Source: Flavobacterium ranwuense
Lineage (GTDB): Bacteria; Bacteroidota; Bacteroidia; Flavobacteriales; Flavobacteriaceae
Direction of reading: 5' to 3'
DNA: 64,000 bases
Assembly (NCBI RefSeq): GCF_004349315.1
Contig: NZ_SMLH01000005.1
Span: forward strand, 124,001-188,000
Part shown: positions 16,932 through 24,261 of the stretch, one piece after another
How positions within the stretch are numbered: position 1 is the first letter of the stretch
How the letters are laid out: each line of letters begins with the position of its first letter
The notes under the pieces: model-generated
Database searches by the model: none
What the model saw: only the letters and a program-made list of their open reading frames with translations
Told to the model about the DNA's origin: nothing
Translations under genes and position numbers: made by a program

Positions 16932-17739
16932 TTTTTGTCTCCTATTATCGTTGACTTTGGCACAAGCACAAGAGACTACTCCTGTCAAAAGTGATCCAAA
17001 AAGCACCAAAACGGATCAAATAGTTCCTGAAGCGCCTTTACCACTGGTCGAAATTAGTCCTGAAATTATAAAGAGCGATTCGATTCCTGTAAAAACTGAC
17101 CGATACGGGATTCGTGTGGGACTAGATTTATTCAAATTGACACGTGCTTTATATGACAAAGATTATAAAGGAATTGAGTTTGTGGGAGATTATAGATTGA
17201 CAAAAAAATATTTTTTGGCTGCCGAAATTGGTAACGAAAATAAAACCACAGCTGATGACCGTGTGAATTTCACCACCAAAGGTTCGTACCTAAAAGCAGG
17301 TTTTGATTACAATGCCTATGAGAACTGGCTGGATATGGAGAATATCATTTCTATAGGAATGCGTTACGGCTTTAGTACTTTTAATCAGCAATTAAACAGT
17401 TATAGAATTTACAATGCCAATCCTTACTTTGGTGAAGTTCCTGTAATTCCTTCCGGTCAAAAATTTGATGGCTTAACTGCCAGTTGGATTGAAGTGGTTG
17501 CTGGGGTGAAAGCGAAAGTATTCAATAATATTTTTGTAGGTTTCAGCCTTCGATTGAATCGATTAGTAACCAACAAAGAACCGGAGAATTTCTCCAACTT
17601 GTACATTCCAGGATTCAACAGGACTTACGATGGCGATTTTGGAGTAGGATTCAACTATACCGTTACTTATTTTGTTCCTATTTATAAGAAAAAAGTAAAA
17701 CCTGTAGCAGTTCCTAAGAAAACTGACAAGAAAAAATAA
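16903..17739 (+). CDS. DUF6048 outer-membrane beta-barrel protein
   Basis: The 278-aa protein has a signal peptide (about residues 1-22, ending AQAQ), a low-complexity Pro/Lys stretch, then alternating amphipathic strands with aromatic girdles (GDYRLTKKYFLAAEIG, AGFDYNAYENW) typical of an outer-membrane barrel. This matches DUF6048. The Lys-rich end (KKKVKPVAVPKKTDKKK) is periplasmic. The start overlaps DUF6452 by 29 bp. A barrel plus a lipoprotein could form a plug-and-barrel-like pair in the outer membrane, but this is inference from order alone. Confidence 0.8.
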   Translation: MKHTLRSFFSFCLLLSLTLAQAQETTPVKSDPKSTKTDQIVPEAPLPLVEISPEIIKSDSIPVKTDRYGIRVGLDLFKLTRALYDKDYKGIEFVGDYRLTKKYFLAAEIGNENKTTADDRVNFTTKGSYLKAGFDYNAYENWLDMENIISIGMRYGFSTFNQQLNSYRIYNANPYFGEVPVIPSGQKFDGLTASWIEVVAGVKAKVFNNIFVGFSLRLNRLVTNKEPENFSNLYIPGFNRTYDGDFGVGFNYTVTYFVPIYKKKVKPVAVPKKTDKKK

Positions 17740-18204
17740 TTACGAATTAGGAATTACGAGAATTACGAATGAAAATCAGTAATTAAATTTTATTGATTTT
17801 TAGAACGTAAAGTTTTTTGAATAGAGCCAATAATTTTCAATAACTCGTTTATATCAAATAGTAAACTTTCATTTTCTTTTTTAGAAATATAATCCGTATC
17901 GGTTAATAATCTAATCCAATAATGAGTTTCTCTGGCTTCTTTATAAGCAATGGTTAGTTTTGCAAAAAAGTCTTTATCGGTTTGTCCACCAATAGCTTCC
18001 TCAATATTTGCTGCTATAGATGTGCCCGAGCGAAGTAATTGTTTACTCAAAACATACTCTTTTTTCTCTTCGCACAAATAATTATAAACTTTCACAATCC
18101 GAACTGCAAAAGCATAGCTTTTAATCTGAATAATATTTTCTTTCATAAAAGCTATTAATTAGTTTTTTGCGATTATCGTAATTTTCAATTCGTAATTCGT
18201 AATT
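17738..18204. repeat. Inverted repeat words flanking the four-helix-bundle gene
   Basis: The word AATTACGAATTA at 17738-17749 occurs as its exact reverse complement at 18193-18204. On both sides further copies of ATTACGAAT-like words extend the arms to about 30 bases. The left arm begins inside the stop codon of the DUF6048 gene. Confidence 0.6.
17790..18146 (-). CDS. Four-helix-bundle protein (23S rRNA intervening-sequence protein family)
   Basis: The 118-aa helical protein matches the TIGR02436/IVP family. It has an AVRIVKVYNYLCEEK helix, LSKQLLRSGTSIAANIEEA (the family signature), the KDFFAKLTIAYKEARETHYWIRLL helix and a closing helix. Related proteins are encoded in 23S rRNA intervening sequences and by free-standing genes, and Avd-type members act in diversity-generating retroelements. 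No retroelement or rRNA gene is nearby. The gene lies between arms of an inverted word repeat, which fits a small mobile or acquired gene. Its biochemical role is unknown. Confidence 0.85.
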   Translation of the reverse strand: MKENIIQIKSYAFAVRIVKVYNYLCEEKKEYVLSKQLLRSGTSIAANIEEAIGGQTDKDFFAKLTIAYKEARETHYWIRLLTDTDYISKKENESLLFDINELLKIIGSIQKTLRSKNQ

Positions 18205-18209
18205 TCTAA

Positions 18210-18446
18210 CTATCCTATTTCCTTAATTCCTTTCATGAAAATCCATTTCATGAATAATTTCTCTCCGTCTTTGGTTTTTACCGATTGAAATTTTGGTGCT
18301 AAAAGCGTTCCTATAACAAATGCGGTTAACGGAATCCAAAAACTAGTTAAATTAGTAAAACGTTCCACTACATATCGAGCGGAAATAAATAATATTGCAA
18401 AACATCCCAATTGGTATAGAAATGCTCGGATTTGTAATTTGGTCAT
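18210..18446 (-). CDS. Small two-helix membrane protein
   Basis: A 78-aa protein with two hydrophobic helices (about residues 10-26 and 34-50) and a basic C-terminal region (KWIFMKGIKEIG). I do not recognise a family. It lies downstream of the THUMP methyltransferase gene on the same strand, separated by about 60 bp of repeat-like sequence. Codon use and the ordinary start support a real gene. Confidence 0.6.
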   Translation of the reverse strand: MTKLQIRAFLYQLGCFAILFISARYVVERFTNLTSFWIPLTAFVIGTLLAPKFQSVKTKDGEKLFMKWIFMKGIKEIG

Positions 18447-18506
18447 TTTATTTTAAGTCTTAAAGTTTTAAAGTCAAAGGTCGAAAGTAAAAAAAATCAA
18501 TACTGC

Positions 18507-19682
18507 TTATTCAACACTATCAGATGTTACCTGAAACTTCGTTCTCTTACTTCCTTCATACATTTCGTATTTTACCAAACGTGCTTCTAAACCAGCATTA
18601 AAAAGCTTGATTTTTCTCGAAGGTTTTAATCCTACATATTTCAGTGCTTCCAGATTTGCTGTAATCATCCAAGCATTAGTTCCCGGATAATTTTTCTTCA
18701 AGGTATCACCAATACTTTTGTAGAATTCTTCCATGTGAATATCCAAACGCTCATCATACGGAGGGTTGAAAACAATCTGTAATTTTCCTTCTGAAGTTTT
18801 CTCAGTATCAAAAAAGTTCTTTTCTTCAATAGAGATATACTCATCAAGATTGGCATTTTTGATATTGTCTTTGGCTTTTTGAACAGCACTTGGTGCTTTA
18901 TCATAGCCTTTTATGGTGTAATGAAACTCCCTAATTCGTTTCAACAAACTGTCTGAAATACTATCAAACAAATCATTGTCCCAATCGTTCCATTTTTCGA
19001 AAGCAAACTCTTTACGGTTGATATTTGCCGGAATGTTACAGGCAATCATTGCTGCTTCGGCTAAGAATGTTCCCGAACCACACATTGGATCCAAGAAATC
19101 AGTTTGCCCATCCCAACCGGAAAGCAATAGAATTCCTGCTGCCAATACCTCGTTTATAGGAGCAATGTTGGTTGCGGTTCTGTACCCACGTTGGTTCAAA
19201 GCATTACCTGATGTATCAAGTGCAACAGAAACCTGGTCTTTATCGATATGGATGTTGATTCTTAAATCAGGGTGTACTTTATCAATACTTGGACGTTGAC
19301 CCGTTCTTTCTCTGAACTGATCTACAATAGCATCTTTACACTTTTGGGAAACAAATTCCGAGTGATTAAAATATTCTGAATGTACTGTTGTATCAATTAC
19401 AAATGTCTGATTGGCATTCAATAATTTAGACCAATTCATACTTGAAATGCCTTTGTATAAAGCCTGTTCATTATTTGCCTTGAAAAAATAAATAGGTTTC
19501 AGGATTTTCAAAGCCGTACGCAACGCTATATTCGCTTTGTACATAAACCCTTTGTCTCCTTTAAAACTCACCATTCTTACGCCTTGCTCCACGTTTTGTG
19601 CGCCAAGCATTTGCAATTCTTTTGCTAATATTTCTTCAAAACCAAAAAAGGTTTTGGCAATCATTTTATAATTATTTTCCAT
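18507..19682 (-). CDS. THUMP-domain class I RNA methyltransferase (RlmL N-terminal-like)
   Basis: I place the start at 19682 (MENNYKMIAKTFFGFEE) because the promoter word at 19703-19711 would leave the earlier ATG at 19706 untranscribed. About residues 1-155 hold a ferredoxin-like region plus a THUMP domain. The rest is an UPF0020/RlmL-type methyltransferase with ANINPINEV-like and DPMCGSGTFLAEAA SAM motifs and the catalytic NPPY in VFNPPYDERLD, which indicates N-methylation of a base. The E. coli RlmL homologue makes m2G2445 in 23S rRNA. This protein lacks the RlmK half, so the site is inferred. Confidence 0.85.
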   Translation of the reverse strand: MENNYKMIAKTFFGFEEILAKELQMLGAQNVEQGVRMVSFKGDKGFMYKANIALRTALKILKPIYFFKANNEQALYKGISSMNWSKLLNANQTFVIDTTVHSEYFNHSEFVSQKCKDAIVDQFRERTGQRPSIDKVHPDLRINIHIDKDQVSVALDTSGNALNQRGYRTATNIAPINEVLAAGILLLSGWDGQTDFLDPMCGSGTFLAEAAMIACNIPANINRKEFAFEKWNDWDNDLFDSISDSLLKRIREFHYTIKGYDKAPSAVQKAKDNIKNANLDEYISIEEKNFFDTEKTSEGKLQIVFNPPYDERLDIHMEEFYKSIGDTLKKNYPGTNAWMITANLEALKYVGLKPSRKIKLFNAGLEARLVKYEMYEGSKRTKFQVTSDSVE

Positions 19683-19702
19683 TGTAAAATCAAGTATTCG
19701 GT

Positions 19703-19711
19703 GCAAAAATA
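19703..19711 (-). promoter_or_regulatory. -7 promoter element for the THUMP methyltransferase gene
   Basis: Read on the minus strand this is TATTTTTGC, an exact TAnnTTTGC match. It sets the start codon at 19682. It lies only 3 bases from the -7 element of the divergent promoter. Confidence 0.7.
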
Positions 19712-19714
19712 CAC

Positions 19715-19723
19715 TAAATTTGC
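19715..19723 (+). promoter_or_regulatory. -7 promoter element for the methyltransferase/ZIP operon
   Basis: TAAATTTGC is an exact TAnnTTTGC match, 28 bases before the ATG at 19752. It is back-to-back with the minus-strand element at 19703-19711. Confidence 0.7.
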
Positions 19724-19751
19724 ATCAATCGAATTAATTGAAAAAGAATAA

Positions 19752-20516
19752 ATGTCTGCAGCACAAAATCCGCCAACTGAAAATCAACTGAAATCAACTG
19801 AAAACTGGTATACCTCTTGGTTTGACTCTCCCTATTATCACATTCTTTACAAAGAACGAAACTATAGAGAAGCCCAGGTTTTTATGGATAATCTTACGCA
19901 TTATCTTAATCTTCCTGAAAAGGCAAAAGTATTGGATTTAGCGTGTGGAAAAGGCCGTCATTCTATTTATTTGAACCAATTAGGCTTTACTGTCCTTGGT
20001 GCTGATTTATCTGAAAACAGCATTGCTGAGGCTTCTAAAAACACGAATGAAACGCTACATTTCAAAGTTCACGACATGCGCGAACCTTTTGAAGAAAAAT
20101 TCGATGCCATTTTCAATTTATTTACCAGTTTTGGTTATTTCGAAAATGACGAAGATAATCTTACCACGCTAAAAGCAATCAAAGAAAGCCTTTCGGAATA
20201 TGGTTTTGCCGTGATAGACTTCATGAATGTTGCTCAAGTACTCGAAACTCTGGTTCCCGAAGAAACAAAAACGGTCGAAAGCATCGATTTTCATATCAAA
20301 CGCTATTTAAAAGACGGTCATATTTACAAAGAAATTGACTTTGAAGACAAAGGTCAAAAATTTCATTTTACCGAAAAAGTAAAAGCCCTTACCCTAAAAG
20401 ATTTTGAGGAATTAATGGAAGAAGCCGGAATTTATCTATTGGATATTTTTGGTGATTACAAATTGAAAAAATTCCATAAAACAGATAGTGAACGCCTAAT
20501 CATGATTTTCAAATAA
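19752..20516 (+). CDS. Class I SAM-dependent methyltransferase
   Basis: The 254-aa protein has a methyltransferase core with motif I VLDLACGKGRHS, motif II ADLSENSIAEA, and FDAIFNLFTSFGYFENDEDN. It resembles the Tellurite/UbiE-like small-molecule methyltransferases often annotated only by fold. Substrate is unknown. The next gene, a ZIP-type metal transporter, starts at the base after its stop codon, so the two form an operon. Confidence 0.82.
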   Translation: MSAAQNPPTENQLKSTENWYTSWFDSPYYHILYKERNYREAQVFMDNLTHYLNLPEKAKVLDLACGKGRHSIYLNQLGFTVLGADLSENSIAEASKNTNETLHFKVHDMREPFEEKFDAIFNLFTSFGYFENDEDNLTTLKAIKESLSEYGFAVIDFMNVAQVLETLVPEETKTVESIDFHIKRYLKDGHIYKEIDFEDKGQKFHFTEKVKALTLKDFEELMEEAGIYLLDIFGDYKLKKFHKTDSERLIMIFK

Positions 20517-21185
20517 ATGAATTACCTTTTACCATTACTTTCCGTAATTATAGGCTATATCGTTGCGTTGATTATACGACCAAAGAACAAAACCAATCTA
20601 AAATTGTTATTGGCCTTCAGTGGTTCTTTTTTACTTTCATTAACGGTAATGCATTTATTGCCTGAAATTTACGAAAGTGCAAACCCAAACATTGGACTTT
20701 TTATCATGCTGGGAATATTGTTCCAGATTATATTGGAGTTTTTCTCAAAAGGAGCCGAACACGGTCACGTTCACGGACATGAAATAATGACACAAATCCC
20801 GTGGTTGTTATTCGTAAGTCTTTGCATACATGCGTTTCTAGAAGGGTTTCCCGTAAGCCATCATCATGATTTAGCCATAGGAATCGCAATCCATCATTTA
20901 CCTATTGCCATTATTCTGACTACTTTTTTTATCAATGCGAGTCTGAATAAAAAAGCAATTTTTTTCTTTATGATCACCTTTGCAGTCATGACACCGCTAG
21001 GAACCATATTATCTGATTATTTGCCAATATTAAACGTGTATTATACTGAAATCACAGCTATTGTAATAGGAATATTATTTCATATTTCGTCTACCATTAT
21101 TTTCGAAAGCAGCGAAGGACACAAGTTCAATATCGCCAAAGTTTCGATGATTGTGATAGGAATTGCCTTGGCGTATTTTATATAA
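20517..21185 (+). CDS. ZIP family divalent metal transporter
   Basis: The 222-aa protein has about seven membrane helices. The ZIP metal-site helices are present: HLLPEIYESA in helix 2, HAFLEGFPVSHH in helix 4 and AIHHLPIAI in helix 5, with a His-rich loop (EHGHVHGHE) between helices 3 and 4. ZIP proteins move zinc, iron or manganese into the cytoplasm. The gene directly abuts the methyltransferase gene, and a GC-rich repeat follows it. Confidence 0.88.
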   Translation: MNYLLPLLSVIIGYIVALIIRPKNKTNLKLLLAFSGSFLLSLTVMHLLPEIYESANPNIGLFIMLGILFQIILEFFSKGAEHGHVHGHEIMTQIPWLLFVSLCIHAFLEGFPVSHHHDLAIGIAIHHLPIAIILTTFFINASLNKKAIFFFMITFAVMTPLGTILSDYLPILNVYYTEITAIVIGILFHISSTIIFESSEGHKFNIAKVSMIVIGIALAYFI

Positions 21186-21193
21186 GTTATAAT

Positions 21194-21292
21194 TGGGCGT
21201 GACCGCAAGGGTCGGGCTATTCGCTGCAATCTTTTTTCTCCCTTCGCTCTCGCTGCAGGAGTAAAAAAGGATTTCCGCTATTATCCCTCACG
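21194..21292. repeat. GC-rich dispersed intergenic repeat, copy B (minus orientation)
   Basis: Read on the minus strand this block carries ATAGCGGAAATCC, GCGAGAGCGAAGGGAG and GATTGCAGCGAATAGCCCG. These words are shared in part with copy A at 14641, though in a different order. Its base composition stands out from the AT-rich surroundings. It runs up to the apparent upstream extension of the murQ ORF. Confidence 0.6.
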
Positions 21293-21345
21293 CAAAAAAA
21301 TAAATGTACGGACAACTCGCAAGTCGTCCTTCAAAAAAAATAACT

Positions 21346-22161
21346 ATGACCTTTACTAAAACCACCGAACAATCCTCAAAATACGAACATTTGGAAAAAA
21401 TGTCGGTTCAAGAATTGTTATCTAATATCAATCAGGAAGACAAAACTGTTCCGCTTGCCGTAGAAAAAGCCTTGCCACAAATAGAAAATTTAGTTGCTGA
21501 AATCGTTACTAAAATGAAACTCGGTGGACGATTGTTTTACATTGGCGCAGGAACATCCGGTCGTTTAGGAATTCTGGATGCTTCGGAATGTCCGCCAACC
21601 TTTGGCGTTCCTTTCGATTTAGTAATTGGGATTATTGCCGGCGGTGATACCGCCATTCGCAAAGCCGTAGAAAACGCCGAAGACAATGTAACACAAGCTT
21701 GGATTGATTTACAACAATACAATATCAACGAGAATGATGTAGTTGTAGGAATTGCAGCTTCGGGAACAACACCTTATGTAATTGGAGGATTACAAACTTG
21801 CAACGAAAATAATATTAGCACCGGAAGCATTTCTTGCAATGCAGGAAGTCCGCTTTCGCAAACGGCAAAATTCCCTATTGAAGTAGTTGTAGGACCAGAA
21901 TTTGTAACCGGAAGTTCCCGTATGAAAGCAGGAACTGCCCAAAAATTAGTACTCAACATGATTACAACTGCAACCATGATTCAACTTGGGAAAGTGAAAG
22001 GCAACAAAATGGTCGATATGCAATTGAGTAATAGCAAATTAGTTGACCGAGGTGTAAAAATGATTATGGGAGAAATTCCTGTTTCCTACGAAGAAGCCAG
22101 CGAATTATTGAAAAAACATGGCAGCGTTAGAAAAGCAGTTGATAATTATAGTGGTCAGTGA
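21346..22161 (+). CDS. murQ: N-acetylmuramic acid 6-phosphate etherase
   Basis: I start it at the ATG at 21346 (MTFTKTTEQSS), giving 271 aa. The longer frame from 21304 encodes repeat-derived residues. It is an SIS-domain protein with the MurQ signature GAGTSGRLGILDASECPPTFG, IAASGTTPYVIGG and GSSRMKAGTAQKLVLNM. It cleaves the D-lactyl ether of MurNAc 6-phosphate to give GlcNAc 6-phosphate in cell-wall recycling. The last codons (Ser-Gly-Gln-stop) lie in a TCAGTG-type repeat. No other MurNAc recycling gene is adjacent. Confidence 0.93.
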   Translation: MTFTKTTEQSSKYEHLEKMSVQELLSNINQEDKTVPLAVEKALPQIENLVAEIVTKMKLGGRLFYIGAGTSGRLGILDASECPPTFGVPFDLVIGIIAGGDTAIRKAVENAEDNVTQAWIDLQQYNINENDVVVGIAASGTTPYVIGGLQTCNENNISTGSISCNAGSPLSQTAKFPIEVVVGPEFVTGSSRMKAGTAQKLVLNMITTATMIQLGKVKGNKMVDMQLSNSKLVDRGVKMIMGEIPVSYEEASELLKKHGSVRKAVDNYSGQ

Positions 22162-22209
22162 TCAGTGGTCAATTACAGTCACCCATAATTCATAACTTAT
22201 AATTCATAA
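22156..22209. repeat. TCAGT/CATAA-word repeat at the murQ stop
   Basis: The sequence from the end of murQ reads GGTCAGTGATCAGTGGTCA and continues into CATAATTCATAACTTATAATTCATAACTC. Closely related GGTCAGTnATCAGTGnTCA words cover the stop of the gene ending at 43359. Confidence 0.6.
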
Positions 22210-22215
22210 CTCAAA

Positions 22216-22437
22216 ATGGCAACCAACAAAGAACTTTTATCCAAAGGAATCAAATATTTAGCAGGAGCTTTACCATTGTTATTTTTGGGGCCGGCAGTGA
22301 TTTATAATGCCTTTATGAATCAGCAAAATGTATGGCATTATTTGGTTCTAGCAATAGGCATAATTGCTTGTTTAGCAGCTATGTTTTTGATGTATTTGGG
22401 ATTAAAAATAATTATGAAAAGTTTATTTAACGACTAA
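22216..22437 (+). CDS. DUF6095 small membrane protein
   Basis: The 73-aa protein has two membrane helices (about residues 15-30 and 40-64) after a short basic head (MATNKELLSKGIKYL), as in DUF6095 proteins of Flavobacteriia. Function is unknown. Its stop codon shares one base with the start of the pentapeptide-repeat gene, so the two are coupled. Confidence 0.75.
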   Translation: MATNKELLSKGIKYLAGALPLLFLGPAVIYNAFMNQQNVWHYLVLAIGIIACLAAMFLMYLGLKIIMKSLFND

Positions 22438-23009
22438 TGGAAAACCTAATTCACGTTCAAAAAACATTTGAAAAAATCGTTTACATTGACAAAAAAATCA
22501 ATAATCGAGAATTTGAAGATTGCGTTTTTAAAAACTGTGATTTATCAAATAGTGATTTCTCCTATAACACTTTTATGGATTGCGAGTTCATTGATTGCAA
22601 TTTATCCATGACCAAATTATCAGGAACAAGCTTAAAAGGGGTACAATTCAAAAACTGCAAATTGCTGGGTATCCTATTTGAGGAATGCGATGATTTCTTG
22701 TTTAATGTAAATTTTCAAGAATGTGTTTTGGATTATTCGTCGTTTGCCAATAAAAAAATGTCTAAGACGAAATTCAATTCCTGCTCGTTGAAAGACACTA
22801 CCTTTATTGGAGCCAATCTTACAAGTTCTGTTTTTGACAACAGTAATTTGGATGGCGCTATTTTTAACAATACGCAATTAGCCGGAGCCGATTTCTCAAA
22901 AGCATCTAATTTTAAAATTGACCCCGAATTCAATCCTATGAAAAAAGCAAAATTTTCAACACAGGGAATCGTTGGACTTCTGGACAAATACGATATTAAA
23001 ATACAATAG
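22437..23009 (+). CDS. Pentapeptide-repeat protein
   Basis: The 190-aa protein contains repeated pentapeptides of the form A(D/N)LxF, for example CDLSNSDFSYNTF, CNLSMTKLSGTSL, CSLKDTTFIGANL and SNLDGAIFNNTQLAGADF. These predict a right-handed quadrilateral beta helix. Some members of the family protect gyrase by mimicking DNA (Qnr, MfpA). This one has the QnrB-like split into two helix runs with a loop, but function cannot be assigned from that. It overlaps DUF6095 by one base. Confidence 0.85.
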   Translation: MENLIHVQKTFEKIVYIDKKINNREFEDCVFKNCDLSNSDFSYNTFMDCEFIDCNLSMTKLSGTSLKGVQFKNCKLLGILFEECDDFLFNVNFQECVLDYSSFANKKMSKTKFNSCSLKDTTFIGANLTSSVFDNSNLDGAIFNNTQLAGADFSKASNFKIDPEFNPMKKAKFSTQGIVGLLDKYDIKIQ

Positions 23010-23032
23010 TTAAAAAATAAACATATTAAGAA

Positions 23033-23407
23033 ATGAAAAAAATAATATTCCTCCTCCCACTACTGCTACTAATGTCGTGTTATGATGCGGAGCGCAATTG
23101 TAAGGATTTTAAAACCGGGAAATTCAAGTTTGAATATGAAGTTAACGGCATAAAAAAAATCACCCTTTTTGAACGCAATGACAGTATTGAAATTGAAACT
23201 TTTGAAGGAAAAACAGATACCGCTTCGATACGCTGGGTAAACGATTGTGAATATATATTACAAAAAATTCATCCAAAAAATATGGCTGAGGAAAAGGCAA
23301 TTGGCATGAAAATTTTGACAACAACAAAAAATTCTTATACCTTTGAATTTGGAATGGTTGGTGTTGATGAAAAACAAAGAGGAACTGTCACTAAGATTTC
23401 CGATTAA
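23033..23407 (+). CDS. Small lipoprotein conserved in Flavobacteriia
   Basis: The 124-aa protein has a lipoprotein signal (LLPLLLLMSC, Cys16) followed by a beta-rich domain with FKTGKFKFEYEVNG, IRWVNDCEYIL and TYTFEFGMVG-like strands. Similar proteins are found in other flavobacteria. I recall that such small proteins are sometimes misnamed as DNA topoisomerase IV, probably from their gene neighbourhood; nothing in this sequence supports that. It is probably an outer-membrane lipoprotein of unknown role. Confidence 0.7.
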   Translation: MKKIIFLLPLLLLMSCYDAERNCKDFKTGKFKFEYEVNGIKKITLFERNDSIEIETFEGKTDTASIRWVNDCEYILQKIHPKNMAEEKAIGMKILTTTKNSYTFEFGMVGVDEKQRGTVTKISD

Positions 23408-23444
23408 GCAAATCAAATTAATCACAAATAATAACTAAATAAAC

Positions 23445-24215
23445 ATGGAAGTATTTTTAAATCCAGATGCTTGGATTGCCCTTTTAACATTGACTTTTTT
23501 GGAAATTGTATTAGGAATCGACAACATTATTTTTATATCAATTGCCACAGGAAAATTACCTGCTGAACAACGTAAGAGAGCCACAAAAATAGGGATGTTC
23601 CTTGCCATGTTTATGAGAATCGCGCTTTTGTTTGGTATCAATTTATTGATTCAAATGAAAGAACCTTGGTTTCATATAGATTTCAGTTGGTTTTCAGCGG
23701 GAATTACAGGTCAGAGCCTTATTTTACTAGGTGGTGGATTATTCTTAATTTACAAGAGTACAAATGAAATCCGTGAAAAAGTAGACGAAAAAGGTCATGA
23801 AGAAAAAGAATTAGGTAAGGCGGCAACAAAATCATTTCAAAATGTACTGTTACAAATTATCATGATTGATTTAGTTTTCTCGTTCGATAGTATTCTTACG
23901 GCAGTAGGTATGACAAACGGGGTTGAAGGTGCAATATATATTATGATTACTGCTGTTGTGATATCAGTATTAGTAATGATGCAGTTTGCAGTTCCTGTTG
24001 GAAATTTCGTCAACAAGCATCCTTCTATTCAAATTTTGGGTTTATCCTTTTTGATTCTAATTGGAATGATGTTACTTACTGAAAGTGCACATTTATCGAA
24101 TGCATTAATCTTTGGAAATCACGTTACACCAGTACCAAAAGGCTATTTATATTTTGCGATATCATTCTCATTATTAGTTGAAGTACTGAATATGAAAATG
24201 AAGAAAAATAAATAA
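23445..24215 (+). CDS. TerC family integral membrane protein
   Basis: The 256-aa protein has about seven membrane helices and the two TerC acidic signatures, LEIVLGIDNIIFISIA near residues 17-32 and MIDLVFSFDSILTAVG near residues 143-158. Other members (Alx, MeeF) export manganese. TerC members also help insert metal-requiring secreted proteins. Metal export at the inner membrane is the likely role. A strong terminator follows. Confidence 0.9.
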   Translation: MEVFLNPDAWIALLTLTFLEIVLGIDNIIFISIATGKLPAEQRKRATKIGMFLAMFMRIALLFGINLLIQMKEPWFHIDFSWFSAGITGQSLILLGGGLFLIYKSTNEIREKVDEKGHEEKELGKAATKSFQNVLLQIIMIDLVFSFDSILTAVGMTNGVEGAIYIMITAVVISVLVMMQFAVPVGNFVNKHPSIQILGLSFLILIGMMLLTESAHLSNALIFGNHVTPVPKGYLYFAISFSLLVEVLNMKMKKNK

Positions 24216-24233
24216 TTCAAACTATTTTTTGAT

Positions 24234-24261
24234 AAAAAAGCTCCTTTTCGGGAGCTTTTTT
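24234..24261. terminator. Bidirectional terminator between terC and parC
   Basis: AAAAAAGCTCC and GGAGCTTTTTT are perfectly complementary arms around a six-base loop, followed by more T. It serves both convergent genes. Confidence 0.92.

Noticed and set aside
17790-18146. Four-helix-bundle gene as Avd of a diversity-generating retroelement
   Set aside because: No reverse transcriptase, template repeat or variable-repeat gene is nearby.
21304-21345. N-terminal extension of murQ
   Set aside because: The extra 14 residues are encoded by repeat-border sequence and are not expected in MurQ proteins; the start at 21346 fits the family.
22437-23009. Pentapeptide-repeat protein as a quinolone-resistance Qnr protein
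   Set aside because: Pentapeptide repeats alone do not show gyrase binding; the family is broad, and I cannot see Qnr-specific loops with confidence.
23033-23407. Topoisomerase IV name for the small lipoprotein
   Set aside because: The 124-aa product has a lipobox and no topoisomerase motif.
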